Notes: generated by a model from the sequence alone, not told the origin. Shown: positions 1 through 7,758, numbered from the stretch's first letter. The stretch is 17,695 nt of DNA from Anaerolineae bacterium (GCA_020851855.1 JADZBY010000296.1:1-17695), one strand, 5' to 3'. Numbers and translations: made by a program.

Positions 1-185
1 ACGAACTGGCGCTTGACGACTCGCCATTCGCGGAGATGGGTGCGGCCTACGAGCGCGAGCCGGGGCAGGTGAAGCTAGGCCGGGTTGGATCGGCGGAAAC
101 GCGCCTCTTTCGCCAGCGCCCGGCGGTCGATTTTGCCGTGCGGTGGCTGGCCGCGCGGCGCGCAGGTGAAACGCGCACATCGTAG
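1..185 (+). CDS. 3' end of an unidentified gene (partial)
   Basis: An open frame runs in from the left edge and stops at TAG 183-185, giving about 60 C-terminal residues (frame starting at base 3). Third codon positions are strongly G/C, as in the neighbouring real genes. The fragment contains an acidic stretch (ELALDDSPFAEMG) followed by a basic end (FRQRPAVDFAVRWLAARRAGE). I do not recognise a family and no catalytic motif is visible. The promoter-like sequence for the next gene lies just after this stop, which fits the end of a transcription unit here. A reverse-strand ORF over 75-263 covers the same bases but has low-quality composition and I take it as a shadow. Confidence is limited because only the tail is present. 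Confidence 0.4.
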   Translation, partial: ELALDDSPFAEMGAAYEREPGQVKLGRVGSAETRLFRQRPAVDFAVRWLAARRAGETRTS

Positions 186-201
186 GGGTGACAATTCGCC
201 C

Positions 202-229
202 ACTTGCGCGCGCGCACTTGCTATATAAT
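202..229 (+). promoter_or_regulatory. Probable sigma-70 promoter for the VWA-FHA gene
   Basis: TATAAT at 224-229 is a perfect -10 box. A TG at 219-220 sits one base before the overlapping hexamer TATATA (222-227), an extended -10 arrangement. No good -35 exists at 17 bp (the bases there are CACTTG); TTGCGC at 204-209 is only 14 bp away. Transcription would start near 235 and leave a leader of about 110 bases before the preferred ATG at 346. Confidence 0.5.
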
Positions 230-345
230 GGGGGATGCACACTACCCCACGGTACAATGGCAATGCGTACCCGTTTTACGGCGATGGCCGGGTTCTACGG
301 GGCAGTGGGCGCGCCGCCTCGATAACACCATTTAAGGGGACTCCG

Positions 346-3126
346 ATGATCGTAGCTAGGCGACCCGTTCACCACTTGGTGGCTTTTGTCCTCTTGATTG
401 CCCTGTGCGCATCTGCGTCGCTCCAGGTTTTGGCCCAGGGAGCCGGACGCCCGGAAGAGGTGGTCATCCATTATCCGGAGCCTATCGCCTTCCCCGACAC
501 GCCCGATGACCTGACGCTGCGCCTGTACTTCAACATCAACGACGCCAACCGGCGGCCTGTGCTGGACCCGAAGATACGCGGCGCGCAGATCGTGCTCGAT
601 CCGGAAGACGGCGGCACGTATGAGGCCAATGTCGAGAAGGCGGAAGGCCCGATCGCCATCGCCATGGTCCTGGACGCCAGCGGCAGCATGGCTGGCGCAG
701 CGCGTGCCATGCAGGAAGCGGCTTTCGGGTTGGTGCAGAACGGCCCCAGCGAGGCGCGCTACGCCATCATCCGCTTCAACAACCCGGACGCCACGACGCA
801 GCTCACGGATTTCACGGACGACGAGAATCTGCTGGGGCAGGCCATCCAGCAAGTGCAGCCGCAGGACCGCGCTGGGACATGCCTGTACGACGCCGCGCTG
901 AAGGGCCTCGAAATCCTGGCCACCAGTGCGCCGACCGGGCGGCGTGCGCTGGTCATCTTCACCGATGGCGTGGATGAAGTGCTGGGCGGCGCGCCGTGCA
1001 GCCGGGGCACGATCAACGACGTGATCACCGTGGCCACCAACCGCAACCTGCGCATCCCGATGTACACCATCGGCCTGCAAGGGACCGCCAACCGGCCCAT
1101 TGCCGAAGCGGACCTGCGCAACATGGCGGCGGCGACGGGCGGATTTGCCGCCATCGGCACGGATATCGGCAGCCTGTTCTTCGAGATCAACAACGCCCTG
1201 AACGCCCAACTGGTGGCCGAGGCGCTGGTGCGGCCCGCCGCCGGCGAGCGCAACGCACAACTGCGCATCCTGCTGGACGATGGCCGCCAGCTTCCCCCGG
1301 CGAGCACGGTGTTCACCTCGCCGCGCGATTTCTCGTTCAAGACGCCCACGCCGAGCCTGACATTCACGCCGACGACGACCTCGACGGCCACCGTACCGCC
1401 TGCGTTCAGCCTTCCCGCGCCGCGCATCGATCCCGCCACGCGCGAGTTTCTGCTGAACATCGAGGGCATCGTCAGCGGCGACCTGATCCGCGCCTTCCGC
1501 TTCGAGCTGATCACGGAAGGCGGCCTGGGTGCGGGCACTTTCACCCAGAACGCGCCGATTGTCGAGGACGTGCGCATCCCGATCCCCGACGCGCCCGGCC
1601 AGACGTTCACCATTCGCGTCTCGGCGCTGGGCGAGAACAACGTCGTGCTGTTCCAGCAGGATGTGCGCGCCGGATACGAGCCGACGGCGACCGCCACGCC
1701 GACCGTTACCCTTACCCCGCCCCCCGTCGGCGCGCAGATCGACAGCCTGGGCTACGCCGATGAGGTGGAGAAAGATGCGCTGCTCATCAAGCTCACCCTG
1801 ATGACCCAGGAGCAGATCGAGCACCTGCGCGTCACGATTGTCGACCGCGAATCGAATGTCATGGTCCGAAATGTGGACCCGATCACCGTCGCGCCGGAGA
1901 TTCGCATCAGCCTCGAAGGCGTCCCAACGGCGGATTACACGGTGAACGTGTTCGCCGTCGGCAGCGCCGGGCAGCAGTTGAGCCTCAGCTCGTCGCCGTT
2001 CCGGCATATCCCGGCCACGCCGACGCCCACATCGACGGTTACGCCAACGCCCACGCCGGTGATCCCGGTGGCGCAATTGGAGCCGTCGATCAACGTCGAC
2101 CGGCAGGCGGGCGTTTTTATCCTGACGGTGCAGACTCTGAACGAGACGGCGATTCAGGAGTACCAGGTCGAGCTGATCGACTCCCAGACGCGCGTCAACG
2201 TGCGCACGCTGAGCATCGCCGTGCCGCCCTACGATACGATCCGCGTGCCCATCGGCGATCTGGCGGCTGGCGAGTACCTGCTGACGCTGCGCGGGCTGGA
2301 CGAGAATGGCCGCGTGATCACCGCGCCGTCGCAGATCCCCTTCCGCTACAACCCGCCGCCGCCCACGCCAACCATCACGCCCACGCCATCGGCCACGCCG
2401 GAGCCGAATGATCCGATCTATGTGCTCGGCAAGGCGCTGAATGACCCGTCGCGGCGTCCGCTGGTCATTGGCGTATTGGGCGCGCTGGGCCTGGGGCTGG
2501 TCCTGCTGCTGTTCCTGCTCTTGCGCCGCCCGAAGAAGGCCGCCACAGGGACCGGCTTCCTGAGTGAGATGACCGGCGCAGTAGACATTTCCAAACTGGA
2601 AGGCTACCAGGGCAAGGGCAAAGCCCCGGCGAAGGGCGCGGCGAAGGAATCGAAGAGCGCCCCGAAAGCCGCCCCGAAAGCGTCGCAAAGCGCCGCACGG
2701 CCTGCGCCGCCGGCCATGGACATGGATGATCGCACCGCGCCCGTGCCGCACATGGCCATGCCGCAACTGACCCTGAGCGTCGACACGTCGCGCCATGCGC
2801 CCGCCGTCGGCATGGTGGTTTCCGTCAGCCATGCGCCCTTCACACTGGGCCGCAAGACGCGCGACCTGAACTTCGACAATGACGACAATGTGTCCCGCCA
2901 GCACGCCGAGATCGTCATGGATGGCGATACGTTCTTCATCCAGGACAATAACAGCACGCATGGCACCTTTGTGGACGACCGGCAGGTCCCGCCCGGCACG
3001 CGCGCCGCGCTCTACGATGGCGCGGTCATCCGGCTCGGCACGACGACGCTCTTGCGCGTATCGATGCCCAGCGCGCCCGGCGACCCGGACAAGACCAGCC
3101 CTGAGATGCCGGCCTATCCGCGCTAA
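346..3126 (+). CDS. Membrane-anchored VWA protein with C-terminal cytoplasmic FHA domain
   Basis: Start: ATG 346 is chosen because AAGGGGA (334-340) lies five bases before it and the protein then opens with a clean signal peptide (MIVARRP, hydrophobic core, LAQGA); ATG 235 would put 37 unlikely residues in front. Of 926 residues, about 101-288 form a von Willebrand A domain with the MIDAS motif DASGSM (110-115) and a later DG(V)DE element. Three similar beta-rich segments follow (around 360-443, 462-555 and 577-667), separated by Thr/Pro linkers at about 332-353, 445-460, 558-573 and 672-687. A single membrane helix lies at about 706-726, then a Lys/Ala/Pro-rich linker and an FHA domain (about 823-908: LGRKTRD, SRQHAE, NNSTHGTFV). 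Expected topology is VWA outside and FHA inside, where FHA domains bind phosphothreonine. The PP2C gene follows after 14 bp, suggesting phosphorylation-linked envelope signalling. Ligand and kinase are unknown. Confidence 0.9.
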   Translation: MIVARRPVHHLVAFVLLIALCASASLQVLAQGAGRPEEVVIHYPEPIAFPDTPDDLTLRLYFNINDANRRPVLDPKIRGAQIVLDPEDGGTYEANVEKAEGPIAIAMVLDASGSMAGAARAMQEAAFGLVQNGPSEARYAIIRFNNPDATTQLTDFTDDENLLGQAIQQVQPQDRAGTCLYDAALKGLEILATSAPTGRRALVIFTDGVDEVLGGAPCSRGTINDVITVATNRNLRIPMYTIGLQGTANRPIAEADLRNMAAATGGFAAIGTDIGSLFFEINNALNAQLVAEALVRPAAGERNAQLRILLDDGRQLPPASTVFTSPRDFSFKTPTPSLTFTPTTTSTATVPPAFSLPAPRIDPATREFLLNIEGIVSGDLIRAFRFELITEGGLGAGTFTQNAPIVEDVRIPIPDAPGQTFTIRVSALGENNVVLFQQDVRAGYEPTATATPTVTLTPPPVGAQIDSLGYADEVEKDALLIKLTLMTQEQIEHLRVTIVDRESNVMVRNVDPITVAPEIRISLEGVPTADYTVNVFAVGSAGQQLSLSSSPFRHIPATPTPTSTVTPTPTPVIPVAQLEPSINVDRQAGVFILTVQTLNETAIQEYQVELIDSQTRVNVRTLSIAVPPYDTIRVPIGDLAAGEYLLTLRGLDENGRVITAPSQIPFRYNPPPPTPTITPTPSATPEPNDPIYVLGKALNDPSRRPLVIGVLGALGLGLVLLLFLLLRRPKKAATGTGFLSEMTGAVDISKLEGYQGKGKAPAKGAAKESKSAPKAAPKASQSAARPAPPAMDMDDRTAPVPHMAMPQLTLSVDTSRHAPAVGMVVSVSHAPFTLGRKTRDLNFDNDDNVSRQHAEIVMDGDTFFIQDNNSTHGTFVDDRQVPPGTRAALYDGAVIRLGTTTLLRVSMPSAPGDPDKTSPEMPAYPR

Positions 3127-3140
3127 CCGAAGGTGACGTC

Positions 3141-4610
3141 ATGACCACTTCCTTCATCGGCGCACTCGACCTGGCGGAACTCACCGACGTCGGCCTGAAG
3201 CGACAGCGCAACGAAGATGCCAGCCGGATGCTCGTGCCGCCGGCTAGCGCCCCCGAATCGAAATTCGGCGCGCTGTTCATGGTTGCAGATGGCATGGGTG
3301 GCCTGGGCGGCGGCGACGTGGCCAGCCGCTCGGCCATCGACGAGATCGTGCACTATTACTATGACCTGCGAAACCGCGAGCCGGACCCGGCGGCGCGGCT
3401 GCAATCGGCCCTGGAATCGGCCAACATTCACGTCCGCGAGCAGGCGAACGCCGTCGGCTTGCCCCGTATCGGGTCGACGGCGGCGGGCGTGGTGCTCACC
3501 GCCGACGGCGAGGCGGTGGTTTTCAACGTGGGCGACTGCCGCGTGTACCGCGTGCGCAACGGGCAGATCGAGCGTCTCAGTCGCGATCAGAGCGTGATGG
3601 AGCGCCAGATCGAGGCCGGGATCATGACCGAGGAAGCGGCCCGCGCCATGCGGAACTCGATGGTGACGGCGTTCCTCGGCCAGCCGTTGCCCATCGTGCC
3701 CTATTTCCACCGCGTCAAAGTCCAGCCGGGCGATACGTTCATCATCTGCAGCGATGGCCTGTGGGGATTGGCCGAAGCGGACGAGCTGCTGCGCATCATG
3801 CGCAATACGCCGTCGCGCACTGCCGTGCGCAAATTCGTCAACCTGGCGCTGAGCCGGGGCGGCAATGACAACATCACCGCCGTGGTGGTGCGCCTGGGCA
3901 ACCCGCCCGCGCGGCGGCTGTCCTGGCTGCTGCCGCTGCTGGCGCTCATCGTGGTGGCGGCGGTGGTGGGCGTGCTCGTCGTGCTCTCGCGCAACCGTGA
4001 GGGCGGCGGGTCCGGCCTGCTGGCGGGCGGCGATGGCGGCTCGCCGACGGCGACGGAAACGCCGCAGGGGTCATCCTTCACGCTGACGCCGCCCACCGGG
4101 GATACGCTGCTTGCGCCGGCGTTGGGCAGCCCGACAGGGGCGACGACGGCAGCGGCCACGGTGGAGCTGATCCAGTTGGTTCCGACGTTCACGCCGACGC
4201 GCGGCGCGACGTTGACACCGAGCGCCACGGACGCCCCACCGCCCAGCGCCACGTTCACCGCCACGACCGGCCCGACGCCCACCCGCCCGTTCACACTGAC
4301 GCCCTCGGATACGGCCACCTTCACGCCCACGTTCACGGCCAGCTGGACCACCACGCCCTCGCGCACGCCCAGCCTGACTCTGACGGCGACCATCACGGCG
4401 TCGGCCACGCCCACGGCGACGTTTTCCGCGACGCCGAGCCGCACGGTCACGACGTTTCCCAGCCTGACGCGGACGCCCACCGCCACCGCCACGCGCACGG
4501 CGACCCCCACCCTCGCGCCGACGCGCACGCTCAGCCCGGCTCTGGTCAAGACCATCTCAACGCCCACGCTTGTGCCTTCGCCCACGTTGCGCAAGACCGT
4601 GAGCCGCTAA
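3141..4610 (+). CDS. PP2C-family Ser/Thr phosphatase with membrane helix and Thr/Pro-rich tail
   Basis: A metal-dependent protein phosphatase (PPM/PP2C, the bacterial Stp/PrpC group) that removes phosphate from Ser/Thr. Expected motifs are present in order: RNEDA (23-27), VADGMGG (48-54), GSTAAGVVL (111-119), VGDCRVYRVR (130-139), ICSDGLWG (202-209) and GNDNITAVVV (241-250), so the metal-binding Asp residues D26, D50, D205 and D243 are in place. One hydrophobic helix follows (about 260-282). The last ~190 residues are low-complexity Thr/Pro/Ser/Ala with TPT-type repeats, presumably outside the membrane. A GAAGGTG sequence (3129-3135) precedes ATG 3141, and the gap to the VWA-FHA gene is 14 bp, so the two are very likely co-transcribed. 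The catalytic domain and the partner's FHA domain would share the cytoplasm. No kinase gene is in the window. Confidence 0.95.
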   Translation: MTTSFIGALDLAELTDVGLKRQRNEDASRMLVPPASAPESKFGALFMVADGMGGLGGGDVASRSAIDEIVHYYYDLRNREPDPAARLQSALESANIHVREQANAVGLPRIGSTAAGVVLTADGEAVVFNVGDCRVYRVRNGQIERLSRDQSVMERQIEAGIMTEEAARAMRNSMVTAFLGQPLPIVPYFHRVKVQPGDTFIICSDGLWGLAEADELLRIMRNTPSRTAVRKFVNLALSRGGNDNITAVVVRLGNPPARRLSWLLPLLALIVVAAVVGVLVVLSRNREGGGSGLLAGGDGGSPTATETPQGSSFTLTPPTGDTLLAPALGSPTGATTAAATVELIQLVPTFTPTRGATLTPSATDAPPPSATFTATTGPTPTRPFTLTPSDTATFTPTFTASWTTTPSRTPSLTLTATITASATPTATFSATPSRTVTTFPSLTRTPTATATRTATPTLAPTRTLSPALVKTISTPTLVPSPTLRKTVSR

Positions 4611-4641
4611 CCGAACGCGAACGAGAGATATTCACACGCAC

Positions 4642-5148
4642 ATGGTCATGGACGACAAACTGAGCCATCTTGACGAAGAGGGAGCCGCCCGCATGGTCGA
4701 TGTGGGCGGCAAGCCGGATACCGAGCGCATCGCCGTCGCGGGCGGCGAGGTGGCCATGAAGCCGGAGACGCTGCGCCTGATCCGCGATGGGCTGATCAAA
4801 AAAGGCGACGTGCTCACCGTGGCGCGCATCGCCGGGATCATGGCCGCCAAACGCACCTCGGAGATCATCCCACTCTGCCACCCGCTGGCGCTGACCCATC
4901 TCGACGTGGACCTGACGCCCGACGAGGCGAACAACCGCATCCTGATCCGGGCCACGGCGCGCACCGTGGGCAAGACCGGCGTGGAGATGGAAGCGTTGAC
5001 CGCCGTTTCCGCCGCCGCGCTGACCGTGTATGATATGGCGAAGGCCGTGGACCGCGAGATGCGCATCGGGAACATCCGTCTGCTCGAAAAACAGGGCGGG
5101 CGCAGCGGGCATTTCGTGGCCGAAGACGCCGAGCAGGACCGGGAGTGA
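4642..5148 (+). CDS. moaC: Cyclic pyranopterin monophosphate synthase MoaC
   Basis: MoaC acts with the radical-SAM enzyme MoaA in the first step of molybdenum cofactor synthesis, forming cyclic pyranopterin monophosphate from the MoaA product. The 168 residues match the family closely: LSHLDEEGAARMVDVG near the N-terminus, ARIAGIMAAKRTSEIIPLCH (61-80), TGVEMEALTAVS (112-123), DMAKAVD (131-137) and KQGGRSG near the end. Length is normal for the family. The start could be ATG 4642 or ATG 4648; neither has a strong ribosome-binding site, with only GAGAGA-like sequence 10-15 bases upstream. The gene lies 31 bp after the phosphatase and just before the fused moaD-moaE. MoaA itself is not in this window. 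Confidence 0.97.
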   Translation: MVMDDKLSHLDEEGAARMVDVGGKPDTERIAVAGGEVAMKPETLRLIRDGLIKKGDVLTVARIAGIMAAKRTSEIIPLCHPLALTHLDVDLTPDEANNRILIRATARTVGKTGVEMEALTAVSAAALTVYDMAKAVDREMRIGNIRLLEKQGGRSGHFVAEDAEQDRE

Positions 5149-5150
5149 GG

Positions 5151-5879
5151 ATGTTGAACGTCACCGTATTGCTTTTTGCCACCCTGAAAGATCACGCCGG
5201 AACGTCGCGGTTGGCGCTGACGCTTCCGGGCGACGCCGCCGCGCTGCGGGATGTGCGCGTGGCGCTGGCCGGCGCACAACCCGCGCTGGCCCAATACCTG
5301 CCCACGGCAGTCGCCGCGATTAACCAGGATTTCGCTTTTGATGATTCGCCGGTTCAGGATGGCGACGAGGTGGCCTTTTTCCCGCCGGTGAGCGGCGGCG
5401 CGCCGGGCTGGCCGGAAGTCTGCCGCGTGGCGCACGAGCCGATCCGCCTGGACGAGATCACGCGGGCCGTCACCACGCCGGAGACGGGCGCAGTGTGCAT
5501 TTTCAGCGGCGCAGTGCGCGGCGAGACGCGCGGGAAGGACGCGGATCAGGCGGTTCATACGGCGTGGCTCGAATACGAGGCCTACGAACCGATGGCGCTG
5601 GCCAAAATGCGGCAGGTGGTCGCGGAGATACGCGAAAAGTGGCCGCTGGTGCAGGGTGTGGCCGTCGTGCAGCGCGTGGGGCGGCTGGAAGTGAGCGAGC
5701 CGACGGTGTTGATCGCGTGCGCCGCCGCCCACCGTGACCAGGGCTGTTTCGAGGCGGCGCGTTACGGCATTGACCGGCTCAAGCAGATTGTGCCGGTGTG
5801 GAAGAAGGAAATTGGGCCGGATGGCGCGTCCTGGGTCGAGGGCGACTATCATCCCGCGCCCGATGACCGCCAGGCGTGA
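5151..5879 (+). CDS. Molybdopterin synthase as one chain: MoaD-MoaE fusion
   Basis: Molybdopterin synthase inserts the two dithiolene sulfurs into cyclic pyranopterin monophosphate; normally MoaD (sulfur carrier) and MoaE (catalytic) are separate. Here residues 1-83 are a ubiquitin-fold MoaD (VLLFATLKDHAG near the start, DEVAFFPPVSGG at the end) running directly into MoaE (about residue 90 to the end: GAVCIFSGAVRGETRGK, LEYEAYEPMA, RVGRLEVSEPTV, HRDQGCFEA, LKQIVPVWKKE). The Gly-Gly that carries the thiocarboxylate (residues 82-83, bases 5394-5399) is therefore internal. In the known Mycobacterium MoaX fusion the chain is cut after the equivalent glycine; similar cutting is inferred here. ATG 5151 is preferred to GTG 5145 because GGGAG (5141-5145) then has a five-base spacing. 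The gap after moaC is two bases. Confidence 0.95.
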   Translation: MLNVTVLLFATLKDHAGTSRLALTLPGDAAALRDVRVALAGAQPALAQYLPTAVAAINQDFAFDDSPVQDGDEVAFFPPVSGGAPGWPEVCRVAHEPIRLDEITRAVTTPETGAVCIFSGAVRGETRGKDADQAVHTAWLEYEAYEPMALAKMRQVVAEIREKWPLVQGVAVVQRVGRLEVSEPTVLIACAAAHRDQGCFEAARYGIDRLKQIVPVWKKEIGPDGASWVEGDYHPAPDDRQA

Positions 5880-5894
5880 ACGCGGCGCACAACG

Positions 5895-6611
5895 ATGACG
5901 GCGCGAGACGACGAACTGCGAGCGTTTGCCACGGCGCTGGGGCTGGCGTTCAGCGATCTGGCGCTCTTTGGCCGCGCGCTGACGCACGACAGCTACCTGA
6001 ATGAGCATCCTGGCGAGCCGCTTGAGGACAACGAGCGCCTGGAGTTCCTGGGCGACGCGGTGATCGACTTTCTGGCGGCGGAGTGGCTGTATGCCCGCCT
6101 GCCCGACGAGCCGGAAGGCAGGCTGACGCAGATCCGCGCGGCGCTGGTGCGCAACGACGCGCTGGGGCGCATCGCCGCGTCGCTGGGCGTCGGGCCGATG
6201 CTGCTCATGGGGCGCGGCGAGGCGGAGCACGGTGGCCGGAAGCGCGCGCGCAACCTGGGCGGCGCGCTTGAGGCCATCCTCGGCGCGCTGTACCTGGACA
6301 GCGGACTGGACGCGGCGCGCGCCTTCATCGTGCCGCACTTCGAAGACCTTCTTGCCGCGATTTTGCGCGATGAGAGCGCAAAAGACGCCAAAAGCCTGTT
6401 GAACGAGTGGAGCCAGAGGGCGACGGGCCGCGAGCCGGCGTATCACGCCGTCGAAACCAGCGGCCCGGAGCACGATCCGGCGTTCGTCGTCGAGGTCCGG
6501 ATCGCGGGGGAAGTGTACGGCAAAGGCAGAGGCCGCAGCAAGCGGGAAGCGTCACAGGCGGCGGCCCAAGCGGCGCTGGCCTCGCTGCGCAAACGAGGAT
6601 TGAGCGAATGA
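5895..6611 (+). CDS. rnc: Ribonuclease III
   Basis: RNase III cuts double-stranded RNA in rRNA processing and mRNA turnover. The 238 residues contain the catalytic helix NERLEFLGD (46-54) with E47, E50 and D54, and a C-terminal double-stranded-RNA-binding domain (about 163-233, ending in the GKGRGRSKREASQAAAQAAL pattern). The second catalytic motif reads NLGGALEAILGALYLD (120-135). Glu126 corresponds to E. coli E117, but the Asp three residues earlier (E. coli D114) is replaced by Gly123. Everything else looks intact, so this is called a functional gene with a changed metal site. It follows moaD-moaE after 15 bp with no clear Shine-Dalgarno sequence, and its TGA overlaps the ATG of the next gene, so translation is probably coupled. 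Confidence 0.95.
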   Translation: MTARDDELRAFATALGLAFSDLALFGRALTHDSYLNEHPGEPLEDNERLEFLGDAVIDFLAAEWLYARLPDEPEGRLTQIRAALVRNDALGRIAASLGVGPMLLMGRGEAEHGGRKRARNLGGALEAILGALYLDSGLDAARAFIVPHFEDLLAAILRDESAKDAKSLLNEWSQRATGREPAYHAVETSGPEHDPAFVVEVRIAGEVYGKGRGRSKREASQAAAQAALASLRKRGLSE

Positions 6612-7444
6612 CGCGCCTGCTGATCACCGGCGGCAGCGGCGACCTGGGCCGCGCCCTGTGCGAACGCGCCACGCTGGCCGGTTACGACGTGGTATCGACC
6701 TACCTCAGCCGCCCGGAACGCATCACAGCGGGCGACGCGCTGGCGCTGGACCTCAGCGACCGGGACGCGGTGGCCGCCGCGCTGGACGAATGCCAGCCCG
6801 ACGTGGTCATCCATACCGCTGTGCCGCCGCTCAGCGCGCCGAATCTGCGCCAGCAGATCGTCACCGGCGCGTACCACCTGCGCAAACAATGCCCATCCAC
6901 GACGCGGTTGGTGATGCTCTCCACGGACATGATCTTTGACGGCGCGCGCCCGCCGTACCGAGAAGATGCGCCGCCTGCGCCGCTCTCCGCGTACGGGCAG
7001 GCCAAGGCCGAGATGGAGCAGATGGCCGACACCGTGGTGCGCACCAGCCTGATCTACGACTTTGCGCCGGGAAACAAGCAGATCGACTGGATGTTGGAGC
7101 GCATCCATCGTGGAGAGCGCGTGCGTCTGTTTGAGGACGAGTTTCGCAGCGCGATCTGGGCGGTGAATCTGGCCGAGGCGCTGCTCGTGCTGCTCGATAG
7201 TCCGCTCAAGGGCACCCTGAACATCGCCGGACCGGCAGCGATCAGCCGCCTGGAACTGGGCTGGACCTTGCTCGACGCGCTGGACATCGATCCTGCGCCG
7301 CACATCGAGGCCGTGTCCGCCGCCGGGAGTGGCCGCCCGCCCAACCTGACGCTCGACGTGAGCATGGCGTCGCTGGCGCTGCGCACGCCGCTGCTCACGC
7401 TGGCCGAGGCGCGTGAGGCGTGGGAACAGATGCAGAAGGCGTAG
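6608..7444 (+). CDS. RmlD-like NAD(P)-dependent reductase / extended SDR sugar-nucleotide enzyme
   Basis: The protein has a Rossmann fold of the dTDP-4-dehydrorhamnose reductase (RmlD) type, 278 residues. GGSGDLG (8-14) is the dinucleotide-binding turn, STDMIFDG (105-112) matches the family's STDYVFDG element with Met for the usual Tyr, and YGQAK (129-133) is the catalytic YxxxK pair. The true substrate cannot be told; family members reduce sugar nucleotides or similar compounds, and no rmlA, rmlB or rmlC neighbour is visible. ATG 6608 overlaps the RNase III stop as ATGA. A longer frame from 6407 exists but lies inside rnc and would place 67 unrelated residues before the Rossmann fold. This is the last + strand gene before a convergent gap. 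Confidence 0.88.
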   Translation: MTRLLITGGSGDLGRALCERATLAGYDVVSTYLSRPERITAGDALALDLSDRDAVAAALDECQPDVVIHTAVPPLSAPNLRQQIVTGAYHLRKQCPSTTRLVMLSTDMIFDGARPPYREDAPPAPLSAYGQAKAEMEQMADTVVRTSLIYDFAPGNKQIDWMLERIHRGERVRLFEDEFRSAIWAVNLAEALLVLLDSPLKGTLNIAGPAAISRLELGWTLLDALDIDPAPHIEAVSAAGSGRPPNLTLDVSMASLALRTPLLTLAEAREAWEQMQKA

Positions 7445-7480
7445 CGAATAAAGTTCAGAAAATCGTGGCGGATCAGGTCC

Positions 7481-7541
7481 GGGCGGCTCGCGAGCCGCCC
7501 CTGCACGTTGCGGTGTTGTAGGGGCGCGTCGCGACGCGCCC
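7481..7541. repeat. Pair of perfect 20-bp palindromes centred on TCGCGA
   Basis: GGGCGGCTCGCGAGCCGCCC (7481-7500) and GGGCGCGTCGCGACGCGCCC (7522-7541) are each perfectly self-complementary, share the ends GGGCG/CGCCC and the TCGCGA centre, and are 21 bases apart. CTGCAC follows both. They lie between convergent genes and could form hairpins in transcripts from either side, but no T-run follows, so a classic terminator is not supported. They resemble dispersed intergenic palindromes (REP/MITE-like). Confidence 0.8.
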
Positions 7542-7546
7542 GCCTG

Positions 7547-7556
7547 CACATGATCC
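7547..7556. repeat. Left direct repeat (possible target-site duplication)
   Basis: CACATGATCC, identical to 7759-7768 and abutting the left terminal inverted repeat. With the preceding CCTG the match extends to 14 bases (7543-7556 against 7755-7768); on the right the CCTG belongs to the inverted repeat. Confidence 0.65.
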
Positions 7557-7758
7557 CAGGGCAATCGCATAAAATCCGCTATCAAGGCAGGCAGCAGGAA
7601 AACACCTCACCCCCTGACCCCCTCTCCACGCGGAGTACCGCATAGCGAGGGGGAAGCACGCGCCGGCATGGCAGCCGATTTCCCCTCTCCATGCCGTCGG
7701 GGACCCCGACGGCATGGAGAGGGGCCGGGGGTGAGGGCGCTTTGATGCGATTGCCCTG
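7557..7758. mobile_element. MITE-like element with 14-bp terminal inverted repeats
   Basis: The ends CAGGGCAATCGCAT (7557-7570) and ATGCGATTGCCCTG (7745-7758) are exact reverse complements. The 202-bp body has no credible gene. Inside, arms beginning CCTCACCCCC on the left and ending GGGGGTGAGG on the right pair with each other, and 7682-7702 pairs perfectly with 7704-7724 (21-base arms around a single A). CACATGATCC occurs immediately outside both ends (7547-7556 and 7759-7768), as a 10-bp target duplication would. This implies movement by a transposase elsewhere. The same terminal repeat recurs at 15180-15193. Caution: weak similarity between the two flanks continues beyond the 10 bp. Confidence 0.72.

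Noticed and set aside
235..345. N-terminal extension of the VWA protein from ATG 235
   Set aside because: It would bury the signal peptide 37 residues inside; ATG 346 has a good ribosome-binding site, although ATG 235 does lie seven bases after TATATA.
1944..1953. GAACGTGTTC as a further LexA-like box
   Set aside because: Only two bases separate the half-sites instead of four and it lies inside the VWA coding region.
295..2961. 888-codon open frame on the - strand opposite the VWA gene
   Set aside because: It is rich in Arg/Gly/His with no domain, typical of an antisense frame in GC-rich DNA, while the + strand shows VWA, membrane helix and FHA motifs.
3701..4594. 297-codon - strand frame with a VAVGV-like repetitive protein
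   Set aside because: It is the complement of the repetitive ACG/CCC codons of the phosphatase's Thr/Pro tail.
4632..6473. 613-codon - strand frame opposite moaC, moaD-moaE and rnc
   Set aside because: The three + strand genes have unmistakable family motifs; the antisense protein has none.
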